DNA of 64,000 nt from Tubulanus polymorphus (taxonomy: Eukaryota; Nemertea; Palaeonemertea; Tubulaniformes; Tubulanidae), in the NCBI RefSeq assembly GCF_964204645.1, contig NC_134032.1, positions 7,189,175 through 7,253,174 on the forward strand. The letters are read 5' to 3'. The notes beneath the pieces are model-generated. The model did no database searches. It saw only the letters and a list, made by a program, of their open reading frames with translations, and was not told the origin of the DNA. Position numbers and translations under genes: made by a program. Positions 34,606-47,724 of this stretch are shown here, piece by piece; within the stretch, counting starts at the first letter, position 1, and each line of letters opens with the position of its first letter.

Positions 34606-34880
34606 AAGCGTCTTCAAAATTTCCCTCAAAAAGTTCAAAAATGTGTAAAAAGTGCTGATTTTGGCAAACAATGGCTGCCAGTCGGCCATCTTGAATCTGA
34701 CAGGGCCAGTTTTTGGGCTGAAGATGTGTCTAGGGTAAATACATGTGTAACCCAAATATCAAGACATTACCTTGAAGCGTCTTCAAAACTTCCCAAAATA
34801 ACTGGATTCCGTCTACGAACGGACGGACGAAAAGTGAACGCAATAGCCCGTTGGGACTTAAGTCCCAAGTCGGCTAAAAA
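34606..34880 (+). repeat. Dispersed repeat ending GGACGGACG...AGTCCCAAGTCGGC, copy 2
   Basis: Second copy of 29478-29740 in the same orientation. It is slightly longer because of an extra TTCAAAAATG and CTTGAATCTG. Confidence 0.85.
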
Positions 34881-34912
34881 TGCTGGTGTGAGAATCTGTC
34901 AGATAAGCCACT

Positions 34913-35656
34913 GTCTAGTCTAGTACCTAGCCGTTGTTCCTGAAACAACGTCTAGGGCGAAAGTGCTCATATAAGGTTAATTTTCGTCCCTCATTTTGAG
35001 GGACGAGGCTTTGAGCGTCTATTTCACCCCTTAAAACACCATCAACTTACCTCAAACTGACTGTTCTGTAATCAGATGGAAGTTAACTATTGTTTGTGCA
35101 TAAATTTGTAATCCCAAGTAGCTTTTGACTATCATAGTAGCTCAAAACTTTTGACTAGTCACCTCAAAAAACAGTTGAAGTGAAGCAACATAACAAATAT
35201 GGCGGCTTTTCGTGGTGCATGATGGGAGTGTAAATTACGGATTCGAACTTAAACCTGGTGCCAATGCAGAAATTCTTGTTTCAAATTATTAAGGTTAAAA
35301 TTGACCAAAATTTATGCGTTTTATCAACAAAAAATAACATTTAGAGTAATTTTAGAGAGACATATTTTCACATTTTATTAATTTAGCCCGTATTGGAAAT
35401 CCCGATAATGGCAATCAATTCAATTCAAATCAAATCAATAAATTCTCCGGTTCGCGATTTAAATCATCAAAAATTTTATTATAAAACACGTTTTCAAAGT
35501 CAACAAGGTAACTAATTTATTTATTTTAGTACAAAGGTTTGATTTGACACTAAAATCAGTTGTTGCATTGCAATTAACAGGAGTTAACCTCTATATGATA
35601 CTTTAGCGTCAGACGTTGTACGGAACCGTAACAACGACTGGTATTCAGACTAGCCA
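34913..35656. mobile_element. Putative TIR element with internal hairpins in each end
   Basis: The left end (GTCTAGTCTAG, then CGTTGTTCCTGAAACAACGTCT) and the reverse complement of the right end (GGCTAGTCTGAATACC, then CGTTGTTACG...ACAACGTCTG) match with gaps, and each contains a CGTTGT/ACAACG hairpin. No gene inside. No target duplication established. Confidence 0.42.
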
Positions 35657-36289
35657 CTATCAATTTTTGGCAAGTATATTTTGGCAAAAGGGGCTGTTTC
35701 AATGAAATCACCATAAAAGGGTAATTGGGAGAACCTCATAAAATCTAGGAATGGGTGATTTTTCATGAAATAGAACGAGCGGTAAAAGTGCAGATCCGCA
35801 CCTCTCCGCGTTAACGGTTCAATCAATTACATTAAATATCATTGTTTCAGATTCAAAATGTCATCAGCAATTCCGAGGAATTCGGTAGGCACTTGTACAT
35901 TTTTTTCAAACAGGAGATAGAGTCCTGAAACCAATTTCATGTGAAAGAGCATGAAAAAACAAAGCCAACGGTATATTTTTTTTCTTTCTAGCTCACCTAG
36001 TAGCGGAAATATTAAAATTTAAGTGTATGGAAATTAGTCACCTTTTGTCTTTGATTTAACTAAGACAAAAGACTGAACAAGAAAATTAACTTTAATAAAT
36101 TATTTGACGCCTGCGAAAAAATGTAGAATTTCTGGGATAAGCTAATGTGGAATTGCAAATTTGAAATCGAAGTTTTAAGAAATTTGGGGAATTATGAGAT
36201 TTGGCGATTGGGTAGATGATACAGTCTTCGACTGGTCTAATTTTTTAAAAAATTGTCAACTTGTGACCGACTTGCCTCTAAGCTGGTCT

Positions 36290-36601
36290 GCAACTTCATT
36301 GCCTCCATGGTTGAAGAAAGAGCTCTTCTGATGTCTGCTTCATCATGACTTCGAGCATATCGTGTAGCCAGCCGGCCCGGTCCCGGGGCCCGGTTTGGCT
36401 GTCACTCGATATCCTAGACTTGAGTCTGGGTTGAAGTAGACATTGTCATTTAAATAACTTATTCATGTTATTCTGTATGAATTACCCGTGTGTCTTGTAT
36501 TTTGTATTTTCTTAGTTTAAAATTTGTAACTTTATGGAATTTGGGAATTTTATCCCGGAATTTCAATGTAATAAGGATCAATAAAGTATTGAATTGAATT
36601 G
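36290..36601 (+). mobile_element. 3' end fragment of a non-LTR retrotransposon
   Basis: The segment ends in TTTTATCCCGGAATTTC...AATAAAGTATTGAATTGAATTG, the style of 3' UTR plus short simple-repeat tail seen in animal LINEs. No reverse-transcriptase coding remains upstream. Confidence 0.45.
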
Positions 36602-37718
36602 TCACCTTATACACATGCCATCAGTGGACGCGGAGCCGTATATGACAGCTATGCTATTATAAATTGCTAATCTCATGAAACCTGCATACCCCTAATATCG
36701 AACATATTTTCTAAAACATTTGAATATTAAAATTATATGTTTACACGTTTTTATATAGACCGCTTGTAGCCGCCGATGAAATTCACGCCGGCCCTACTCA
36801 GATCGTAGATAGCTTCGTCATTCCACTAGCATCCCCATGACAGGGTCTGACTTTTATATTAGACTTCCAAATCGTGTATACATCCGCCATTTAACCGAAT
36901 AATCCGATTTACTTATCATTTCTATTTATGCCTGCCGCTCCTGATATAATCATACATCATTTACTATTACAATACGTCTTCTCATGATATTCAATGCAAT
37001 ATAACATTCCGACGTTCAAATAGAGGTCATTATATAATCACACGGAGCCATTCTACATCTTTATCAATAATATTTTGCCAAATAGCTTGTGTGTGTACAC
37101 ATAAACCTGTGACGTTTTGCACATCGATTTACGGTTGTCGTTTGTAAAATGACGCTGAATGGTTAGCATTGTTAAGGTTTCATAATGGTAACGTTTTATA
37201 AGGCGTCAAAAAACTGTGATTGTTTTATGAGATTTCTTACTGAAACAGCCATAACTTTTCTCACAGTAAAGATAACTACATGAAATTTTCAGCAGACATA
37301 CATCCAAAGGTTTTCAACCCGAAACAAAATTTTTGAATATCCTTGACCTTGACAAAGGTCACCATGACCTTGAACTTCATATGACCTTCGATGTGAGTTT
37401 CGCGTCTAAAGGGTAGCTGAGCTTTGCAAACATTTCTTTAAGATAACAGTGCCCAGAAAACAAGTTGCAACATCATAACACATCAGTTATACAGAAATTA
37501 GAACAAATAAAGCCAAATTGTGCATTATTTGGCGGCCATATTGGATTTTTATGGCGGCCATATTGAATTAACGATTTCACCCCACCTAACCTAACCATGC
37601 CTTGTAGGGTATCAAAATTTAGGTTTTTAGATTCCAAATCTAACCATTAAAAAACAGAAATAAGGCATGTATGTGGGTATATATATCCACAAGTATTTCA
37701 CCGATTCATACCTTCAAG
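36602..37718. other. No recognised gene
   Basis: Contains a GGTCACCATGACCTTGAA word and a duplicated GGCGGCCATATTGGA motif near 37530-37565. Otherwise unremarkable. It would include the 3' flank of the minus-strand transposase-like gene. Confidence 0.3.
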
Positions 37719-40634
37719 CTAATTAATAAATGTCAGATCTCCAGTCATAAAATCGCAGATGATTTGTGGAACGGTCAGCTTGTAATCTTCAGCATCCTGA
37801 AACGTTTCATTGGCTGTCCAATAAGCAATGCGCACTGTTGGAATTTTAGCTTTGGACTTAGCCCAAACAATCTTTCCCAAATAGGTGGACTGTTCCGCAC
37901 TTTCCAAGTCATGCCAAGAATTTTCAATGAGGCGGTCACTGAGGCTGTTGACATCATTAAGTATTTTGGATATAAGTTCTTTTTTTTCAGCATTACAATC
38001 AAAGTCCTTGAAAAATTGTTCAGGGTCACCATTTTCATACAGTGACCTGATAGCTCTTTCCATTTTTCTACGATGGCTCATATCACACTTTTGCACTTTG
38101 TTGTCACTGCGCTTTTTCCGCTCATTCATTATTGACTTTGACCTTTGTTTGATTATTTTCCTCATGTAGCGAGCACGATTCACACTGAACGCAACAATAT
38201 TTTTTTGTTCAGTTACAGGTTTGCTATCAAGCCATTCTATAGTTTGATTCTGACACGATTTTATCTTGCCATCAAGAAAACCAACAGTGGCGTTCGGAGC
38301 TCGTTTAAAATGATGATCAGCCAAACCCATCACTCTTCCAGCAAACATGTTATGAGTAGGAACAGATTGAGTTTGTTTGAGCAATTCCTCTGAAGGATTT
38401 GCTAAATCACCATTAATATAATCATGTAGCTGACGTTCCAGGACTTCAATGCAACCAGCCATCAAACTGGAAACAATAGAACGAAACAGTTGCTCTTCCT
38501 CAGAATCAGAGAGTGGTGTCCGAAGCGCCATGAATGTCTTGTCTTGAGCGACACCGTCACCAATCAAAATAGTTCCAAAAACATCAGTGTTGGTTCTCAA
38601 CACCATCAATGGGTCATCTTTATAATATTTCAGTTTAGCAATACATGTTTTCATAGATCCACTAGTTTGGAGGTTAGTCAAATTTGCAGTATTGGCATAA
38701 AAGACTTTCATCCATGGTCCAGTCAATAGCTTTCCTATGATACCAAGCACTCTCAGGTGAGTCAAGATCAATGGATTTTTCATATCCTTTAATAGCGCAG
38801 GTTTCAATGGATTACTAACATTACATCTGGTTTCCAGGTAAGTAACTAGTAGATCACGTAAGCTGAAGACAACAGCAGCCAGATGGAATATAACGTGGAA
38901 ACGATTTCCAACATAACGGGGTAATGCACCAGTGCTGAGACCATTTTGAGACAGAAACAGTTTAAATCCACCAGGATCCCCTTTACCTTGTTTGTATCTC
39001 ATTTTTGATAGCCCATATAACAAATTTCCTGCTCTACAGTTGCTACCAAAAGTATAACTTTCAATATCTTGATCAAATTCTTCTTTTAATAACTCACGAC
39101 ATTTACGAGCTACACTTTCTAACGGGTGGACATTACAATTCAAATATAAAAGTTTAATATCCAAATCGGCTTCAAGTGCACGCACTGTAGATCCATTTAC
39201 ATTCACCCTGTCACTGAACGCATTTTTCAAGTGACCGATCACTTTTGATTGTACACTAGATGCTGAAATACTATGATAAGCAGCATAAGTCTGTATGACG
39301 TCATCTAACGAATCTTTTATATGTTGTACATAGTCCCCGGTTTCACCACCAGAAAGGATTCCTATTTGCATAATATAACTAGATGGTGGGACACTACATG
39401 TGTTGATATGTACCTCGTTGACATGCTCACCCGACAGTGATGTTGCATCCCATGAAATGGTAAGATTATCCTCGTTTACTAACACCTCTGCCACCTGAAG
39501 GTCACTGAGGACACCAAGTTCATAGCTGAAATAACTAACAGTAGAAGCATCAGGTTTTTTATCTACTGAATATGGAGTCAGGTTCTTGAGCACACCGTCA
39601 ATAACGTTTCCAACCTGTTCAACGGACACTTGACTCTGAAGACACAAATAAGCTGCCCTTCGAAAAGAATCTGAATAAGTTTTTTTGTCTTTCTTGACAC
39701 TTATAGTTTTAGCAACTGACTGTTCTTCTTCCAGTAACTGTGAATAAGTGTCAACAGAGGTCTGAAGATCTTTAACTTGTTTTTTTAAATCCGAATTCTG
39801 CGATTCTAACCGATCTATTATCAACTGCATCTCTTTTTGTTTTTTTAACAAAATGTCAATTTGAGACTTTGCCGCCAAAATTTCTTTTGAATGTTCACTA
39901 TCATCAAGTTCTGACTGTAACGTTGCAACATTTTTCTCTAAAGCTTTAATCTTACGCTCCTTTTGATTCAGGTTTCCACGTAGAGCTTTAGCCTTAGCAC
40001 GTAAACTGCTTTCAATGTTCTTCTTACGATTAAGTGACTGCTGAACTGTTCTGGGAGACGCTGTAGATTTAAGTTGATATATAAGACTGCGTTTCGACTT
40101 AGAGACCTCCTTAATTGCAATCCGCTGATTCACACATTTGGCACAATCAGTTCAAAATTTTTTTGGAGAAGGCGAGTATGAAGAGCCAAAGTTCATACGA
40201 CGTTTATATGACTGCTGCTCAGATTGTCGCGGAGTGGTGAGAGTTAAATCACTTGTACCTGGCGTAGCTACACTATCTGGAGCCACTGGCACTTCAACAA
40301 TTGGTTCTGTTAAATGAACTCTTGCTGGAAGTTTGAAACGCTCATTGAATAACTGCTCCACTTTCGAAATATCTCTGGTGGGGTTCTTAATTTTCTTGAA
40401 CTTATCAATAGAACGGCCTATGGCAGAGACCAAATTTTTATGATCAGGCAATTGCGCTGGATCACAAACGCAAGTTTTCAGATGATCAACAACTTCGGAA
40501 TTTACAGCGTTTTTTGACTTGGTACCGGTACTTGAAATCTTCTGTTTGAGAAATTGAATGTGCCCATTTTCCAAACATTCTACTGGTTGAGGTGCATCTG
40601 GAGATATAGTATATTGTTCTGTAAGGGCATCCAT
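37719..40634 (-). pseudogene. Large transposase-like protein of unassigned family, one in-frame TGA
   Basis: A single frame runs from ATG 40634 (directly after a TTTTACAG acceptor) to the stop at 37719, about 971 codons, interrupted only by TGA at 40154-40152. Before the TGA (160 residues) it is polar, with a CLENGHI segment and a basic Ser/Pro-rich end. After it comes DCAKC, then a coiled coil (second-part residues 40-140), then a globular part. Notable motifs there are SWDATSLSGEHVNEVHI (226-242), LNCNVHPLE (331-339), KGDPGGFKLFL (384-394), RYVGNRFHVIFHLA (406-419) and NMFAGRVMGLADHHF...PNATVGFLDGKI (595-623). The first could hold a catalytic Asp and the last the usual position of an acidic residue, so a D-D-D/E nuclease is plausible but unproven. 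Confidence 0.6.
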
Positions 40635-42047
40635 CTGTAAAATAAAGAAATAAATTTCTCGTAATAAAATAAATGCTTAAATTGCTTTTATTTATACGTT
40701 TTTGACAAAATAGGCCATATAATTTCAGTTTTGAAGATCTGGTTGATATACTCCACTGATTTGTTCATTCAAAAACATAGAAATAAACAGTGTATCAGCC
40801 TAAAAACTCTAGGAAAATAAAGCACGTGTTAATGTTTTTATTTTGGTGTGGTCTAGACCAATCGCAGCACAGTATAGCGGTCACGTGATCAAATCACGAA
40901 AATTGTAAACACCTCAAAAGGCACTTCAAAATCATACTTCAGAAACTTAAAATGATTTCTTTACACCAGTAACAAATTTAAAACACTCAAATTCACTAAA
41001 TAAAAGTGGTTTTGAACAAGTATCATACTATAAATTAATGTAATAAGGAGAATTAATCAGGCCGTTTTCATGTCCAAAATGGCGGATTTCGTCTTCGACC
41101 CGTCTAGACACTTCAATTGGCGGATCACTTTAAGTCAAGTGCGGAATCGATCCCCTCTTAAAAACCACATTTACTAACTTTAAAACACATGACAGTATAG
41201 AGGGCTGGCGTTTTTGAGAAAATGAAACATCACGCAAGTGAAATAATTATCGTTGAACTCACCTTAATTTTTCATGGTTGACGAAAAATAGGAAATACTT
41301 GCTCGATTTTCACAAGACAAAAACGAAAATGTCCGCCATCTTAAAAGCTTCCACGTGATGACGTCATCGCGTATCTACGTCATCGGGGTTCCCGGGGAAC
41401 CCGGAAATACCACGGAGTGTTAAAAAAAGCACAATCGATCGATCACAGTTTCGCGTTGTCGAATGTTACACTGTGAGCTGGCAGAATGTACAAGTGCCTA
41501 AATTCGGTACATTTCCATTGGTTAATTTTAATATCTTCAGTAGAAAGATTTTAGCCTGGATTCTGTCATTCTGCAGATTGTCAATCACGAGAGGTGCGGA
41601 TCTGCACTTTTTCCGAACGAGCGTGTGCTACCTTATCCTGAAGGAAGTGGTCCGCCCAGGAGAAAAGACCATTGTTCTTGTTCTTGTTACCACGAAATGC
41701 CACATCCGTCATCGTCGGCAATCCACTCTATTTTCTAGTCTAATTCATGAACAGACTTTGGAGGGTTTGTCCTTATAAAGTAGCCCCATGATTAGGCTAG
41801 GCCTAATTTTAGAGAACAGCATCCGGGCTAGACACAACTTCTACGATTTTTTATAGCCCCAGAGAACCAAAATTAGGCCTATTATCCATCAGTTTTCACC
41901 GTATTTACCATCGATTCGCTTCAACCGCCATGTCGAGAAAGGGCTGGCTCCGGCTTTATTAGAATGAGCGCATCCTCTCCGCTTCAGCACACTGCCATCC
42001 TCGCTTGCCCTAGTCGCCGCACTAATGATAAAAAGGCTAGACAGCCT
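40635..42047. other. No recognised gene; 5' flank of the large transposase-like ORF
   Basis: Contains a possible upstream intron of that gene, two blocks of ATGGCGGAT/GTCCGCCAT type, CACGTGATGACGTCATCGCG near 41353 and GGGGTTCCCGGGGAACCC near 41384 (a perfect small palindrome). The plus frame at 41473-41778 shows no domain. Confidence 0.35.
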
Positions 42048-45000
42048 CATTATGAGAATGCCGGTTTGCTAGCGTATCTATTTAACACCCGTATTGCTCG
42101 GGTTAGTTTTACTATCAACGGGTGGCGCTGTATGTAAATTTCACATAAATCAACGACTTTCGGCTATTAGCGGTACTTAAGACCACTTGAAAACATCATA
42201 GTCAATTACGGTAGTAGTGAACATAAAAAGATACAGTACAAAGATACAGTACGGTGTACAGTTAAGGACATGATTCCATAGGACCCATACCAGAGACATT
42301 TTGTTCAGACAAGGACTATTAGTTAAACACTAATCTTCATTTTCAGCAATTAACGATCTGGTGAATTAATTAGTGATTCGGTCTTTCGGTGGTTCGAGAT
42401 AAAATACCCGCAAAATAAGAACCTAACGAACCAGGGCTGACCACAAATTGCCCAACAGATACATTTTCGAAACGATACAATCCAATCATGTTTGGTAACA
42501 AATGTGGCGTGGACCATGGTCTTTTAACTGACCAGTGCATGACCAGTACTGACCATATAGTAAATTATTTGTTTGCAAACAATTAAGTTGTTTGGTGTCA
42601 AATAACTAGATATGATGTGGGCATTAATCTAAAAATTGTTTAACTGACCAATGCTTGACCAGTAGTGACCAGTTACCAGTGCTAACCAGAACCCCCATAA
42701 GTAATTTATATGTTTAGTGAATCCTTCGTCGGTACTACTAGCTCTTACATTTAAATTTGTCGCTTGAAAAAGTCTTGTCCGATTTTTGTTGTAGGTAGCG
42801 AGCTAACTTTGAAATTCCGCTAAAATGCATAAGATTTTTACGTAGGGTTTTGAACGAACAACGTTTCCATTTGTAATTGTAACGTGCGCATTTGAGCCTG
42901 TAACGTGCACATTTCACTCGCGTGAACGTGCGTATCGGTACCAACATGCGAGACTTGTCAAACTTTTACGAACAAGACTTTTATGGTTAATTTTGAGTGA
43001 TCACAACGCTAACCAATAGAGAAAGCTGTAAGTCCTAAGAAAATATGCATTAAGTATAACATATCTTTCAATATAATGATGAAGTATTCAACTGGCCATC
43101 ACAACAATATTTTGACTTATCTTATTGAAAAAACCGGAGTGTTAATGGGAAAACCTTGAATTCGAAACAATTCCACACTCAATCGTTTACTTTGAAAACA
43201 CAATTTGCATTTTGTGGACATGTATTTTTTTCTGCACCAAAAGCATGAAGTATATTATCTTTGCTTGTAAAAATTTGAAATTTTGGGGAAGATTTTTGGC
43301 CTCGTTAACCTGTGAAGACGTCCTTCGTATATTTTCTAAGACCGACCCTTGAAATAATGCTGAGAGTTCCGAGGATAATTTTGGTAGGATGTAAACTTAG
43401 GCCGCTTCGTATCCGTGGATGGTTGCTAATACACAATAATCGTAAGTACCATGAGATTCGATAGAATATCGTTTTTCAATCATACGTACACGAATTATCG
43501 CGATATAAAGATAAATGATATGTTCATATACTTTTTACGTCTTATACTGTATATTTCTTTAGTAGTATAAATAAAGAGTGGATCAGCAGGCCACCTGAGA
43601 CCATTCCACGATCTAAGGTCAGTTGCCAAAAGTTAGTAAGTTTACCAGTGGATAGTTAACATTTATAATGACAATTAAATTTTCATTGCTAAAATAACTT
43701 TGTACTTGTTGACTCAAAAGCAGAGAATTGAAAATACGATAATACGATACGAAAACTCAGTGTACAAATTCAAAAAGATTATCTCTAGTGAGAGATCGAA
43801 CGTTGTGTCGTAATTTTCTAATAATAAAACATGGTTTGAAATTTGAAATGTGTACATAGTTGATCTTTTTCAGTGTATTTAGTCATGTATCATATTGGAT
43901 ATGGTTAATTTAAACTATCTTTTGAGAAACGGGTCCCAGAGCTGTATCCTTTACTCCTGTAATAGAGGATGCAATCTATTTGCGACAAACAGCTAGGGCA
44001 AATAGCTAGAAAAGGTAACAATAGTGCATTGGCAAACTTAGAGCAAGCGTACATTGGTTGTTTAGGTTTTTCGAAGGGGAGAATTTGTGGGAAAATTAAT
44101 CATTACTAAGATATATCCGTGGCGAGCTTTTCCAGGGATTTAAAAAGTTGAGCTGTACACAAGGAATTTTGTGTAGTCCAATATCCGTGATTACCTCTGG
44201 CGTGGAGAGATACAATCTAAAACCAACCCTAGAGTCAAATATTTTACCACAATTTTTTATGATCAATAAAAAGATTGAGTAATAGACATTCAAACAGTAT
44301 TATCTAAATTCCACTCCATTTTAAACTCATTCATCTCTTCACAAACTCCAACTTGTTGAACAGTCCACATTAAAATTAGGGACCACTATTCTTGCTCATC
44401 TACACTGGCTACCAATCTAACAAAGGATTAAATTTGAGTGTTTGATGTTATAACAATATCAGACTGAAGTATGGATTCGGTTTCTACTTTTTAATTGAAC
44501 ATTTATATCACATATTGGGCATCATTTTTACCAGTATATATTGAATAACCTATCCATATATCATCTTCAATTTTATAAAATCTGACTTTTGAGATACCAT
44601 TCAATCAATGCATTCACATGCGGTCGTCGCTTTCAATAGCCACCACGGACTGGCTCCTTATTATTTCTTTGGTGATACCATTGGCGGACGATCCCACACG
44701 TTTCTTGCTCCAGCCCTAGAATGCTCAATATTCGTCATGAACCCCGATTTGAGTTTAAATTCAAAATACTCATAAAACACACCTGTTAACTAGATTACTC
44801 TAAAACACCTTTATGTGCAAGAATCAGTGAAATTGGCGCTTTATCAGTTGTATTCATCATTCGTACCCACGAATCTCGTATCGTATCCTATTAATGTGGA
44901 GACCCATCCTCGTAAAGAGAATGAATAGGCTCTGTTGCGTTCATATCATTTGATATGAGGCTACGTGTCATCTTCAATTGAAATCACGTTGTTTTTTTAA

Positions 45001-47724
45001 GGGTGGGCGAGAATATATTCTTATGTTTTTGTTTCTCTGAATGTTGCTATTTAAGAGTTCAATAATTTCAGTCTACCAAACAAAGGATTTTCCGTATGTT
45101 TCGTGACATGTTTTTCCATAACCCTAGGAGAGCATTTTAGGTATTTTTTGCGGATGACCGAAAGCTGCTGTCCCTTTCTAGTAATTTGATTATATCCGTC
45201 GAAATCTAAATTCTAAGAAGGAATCAGGCATATCTTCTTTATTGACTAAATATGAACTCAACAACAAGTGACACTCCCTTCAAAGGCGCCGAAGTAAAAT
45301 CATGTGTCGAGTGGAGATGATATTGTGTCAGAATTTCTTCAAAATCGGAGAAAATTGAATATTTTAAAAATAATCATTTTACATGCATGTTTAAATCCGT
45401 TATAACTGGAGAAATTTTCATGAAAAATATCTATGGAATCAGCGAAATGTAATTAAGAGGAATACTATGTTTAAAAAGTTATCAAAGACAATTGAAAAAA
45501 GTTTTCTGAATTCGTCAACTGTTAAACTAGTAACAACCAGATGTGTTCCCATTAAACCACCGACCGCGAGCCGAGTCGATGTGAGATGTGCCCTACACTG
45601 AAAATCTCAAGTGCTATACAACCGGTTTTTTAGGTGCCTCTGAATGTCGGCCGTTAAAAAACTGAACAATTCCCAATTGGAAAGGGCCTACGTAGTTAGA
45701 GAAAATTCAAGATGTGTATATCGTGTGAGATACAGGCTCCATATTTCATGTGCGTTTGGAATTTAACCTTGTTTATAACGAAACACGCATGTATTTATGC
45801 TATTTTAGATTTAAAAAGAGCGCACGAAAGTGTTTCATGAGACCCGCAAATAACGTCAAGTTATTTATGCATTTTTGATTTATATGAATAAATTTCGCTT
45901 CGAAATCTTAAAATTTCTCAGGTGGATTATTCAATAAATTCACAACAGTCCATTATGGATTAGTTTGACGCCAATCGTTCTTTTAAAGATCTTTCTTTCT
46001 CGAAGAAAGATTTTCTTAAAAACTTTGATTATGGCGAATCTTTTATGTGTCCGATAGTTAAACCTTCGGGTATTATACTAGAACACAAATTTTTAAAGAT
46101 ATTCATAACATACTGAAGGATATCACAGGTTATACCCGAACATATGCAGTTGGATAGATCTTTTTGTTTCGACTCGCATGCAACAGTAAAAACGGTACTT
46201 GATATAATAAGTGAACTTCATCATTGATATTTTCACTAATCTACTTGAATTCCAAAAAAGAACTGACAATGAAAAAGGGTTACAGCTGTGACTGATATCG
46301 CTCCAAATTTCAATTCCTATGAACACTTTTAATATAAAGAAAACTATTAACGAAACAGTTTTTAGAGGCGAAGAATCCGCGTTACCATCGAATTTTCAAA
46401 ACTTGAAGGAATGGTTAATGCCTCGGTGACCACTGGTCTAGTACGCGGTTTTCTGAAATGAAAGTGGCCAAGTCTAAAGAACAACTATTGTATCACATGA
46501 TTTCAAATATTAGGAACCCAATGCGTTTAATGATTTAATTAATTGGTATCGCGCAGATTGGTTGAAAGACGGGTGTTAGTCACCTTGTGATTTAATTGTT
46601 TTTCATGCATCGATTAATTAATCTTATTATAACTTATTTGTAGGGCGCATCCCGCAAACATTTTCTATTCGTTGAGTTTTCAAACGCAGTACTGTTCAGA
46701 TGATTCGAGTCAAGTAGTAAAAAAGTTTATGTATTAGCATTACTATGCAGTGAAAATAACGCACTGCGGCAAGTGAGGTGCTGTGATCCAGATGTGTAAC
46801 CCATTTATGGGTAATAAATTTCCATCATGTCAACGCCATTCAAAAACAGTAGCAAAACTTTCTGCTGGTTTCTAGAAATAGCAATACGACGACAAGCACT
46901 TTCGAATTCGACCACGATATTTGAGAAGTTTCACTGGTGGTCAGTGATGGTCAATTTATGAATTTTAATGGCGAATCCTTTCTAGTTTCACACCAAAAGC
47001 GGTACCGGTATATCGTTCTTTCAAGAAGTTTCAATTGGTCAGTGGTGGTCAGTGATGGTCAATTTATGAATTTTCAATGGCGAATCCTTTCTAGTTTGAC
47101 ACCATAACGCGGTATATCGTTTTCATATTCGAGAAGTTTGAATTGGTCATTGGTGGTCAGTGATGGTCAGTGATGAATTTGCAATGATGATTCCTTAGAG
47201 GTTTGAAAACAAACATTACATGATAAATTTCCGAAATTCGAAGTCAAGTGTTCAGACTCGGGGATATCTCAATTGGTCAGTTACTGACCATCATGGTGTC
47301 ACCATTGTGGTCTATAGCTCAAATGAAACATGTGGAACCGACGAAGGGGCCCAAAAGCGTTAAGTCATTTCCTGGAGTGACGTGATCCAAAAATGCCCTA
47401 ACTGGAAAAGGCAGTCTCTCAATTGGATGAAACCAAATCGGACAGGACAATTAAAATTTGGGAAGGCCACAGGTAGTGGTATTTCTACGAAGCCCACGCG
47501 GTGAGCGTATTATTATGAAATCTTTTTTTAAACCACCATGTACCACGAAGTAATAAGCATCGTTGTAAGCACTTGAAACAGCCATTAACCACTTGAAACT
47601 GTCAGATCAAACATCATACCGCATCCCCGCAAAGAGGGGTGGTTCAGCAAACCGGAGTTTTCATTAGCCTCTCTAGACTACCCCGCCAGTACGGGTAGCC
47701 GAGCAAACCGAAAAACTCATAATG
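42048..47724 (+). mobile_element. Large non-coding TIR element, left copy
   Basis: Outer end CATTATGAGAATGCCGGTTT; inner end, read backward, CATTATGAGTTTTTCGGTTT, so the copy has inverted termini of about 23 bp. Its whole length is repeated in opposite orientation at 48958-54914. Only short frames exist (longest about 70 codons), and they are conserved between the copies just because the DNA is. TGACCA-type words cluster near both ends (42525-42690 and 46930-47330), in opposite orientation at the two ends. No clear target duplication was found. Class unknown; a non-autonomous DNA transposon is the most economical reading. Confidence 0.7.

Larger units (their letters stand above)
35778..41625. 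other. Distant inverted repeat pair around the large transposase-like ORF
   Basis: AGTGCAGATCCGCACCTCTC at about 35794-35813 recurs inverted at about 41590-41609, both in similar short contexts (AACGAGCGGTAAA / CGTTCGGAAAA). The core is itself near-palindromic (GTGCNGATCNGCAC). These could be element termini enclosing the 37.7-40.6 kb gene, but the match is under 40 bp and no target duplication is visible. Confidence 0.3.

Noticed and set aside
37671-38729. Several plus-strand frames opposite the large transposase-like gene
   Set aside because: They are antisense shadows of the long minus-strand frame, lacking independent motifs.
41379-41400. GGGGTTCCCGGGGAACCC as a regulatory operator
   Set aside because: A short palindrome near a CpG-containing stretch, with no evidence linking it to a specific factor or gene.
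46123-46326. A 67-codon frame conserved in both large inverted copies (also 50229-50432)
   Set aside because: The DNA around it is equally conserved, there is no domain, splice context or codon bias, and similar small frames at 42738-42947/54019-54231 behave the same. Conservation follows from the recent duplication.
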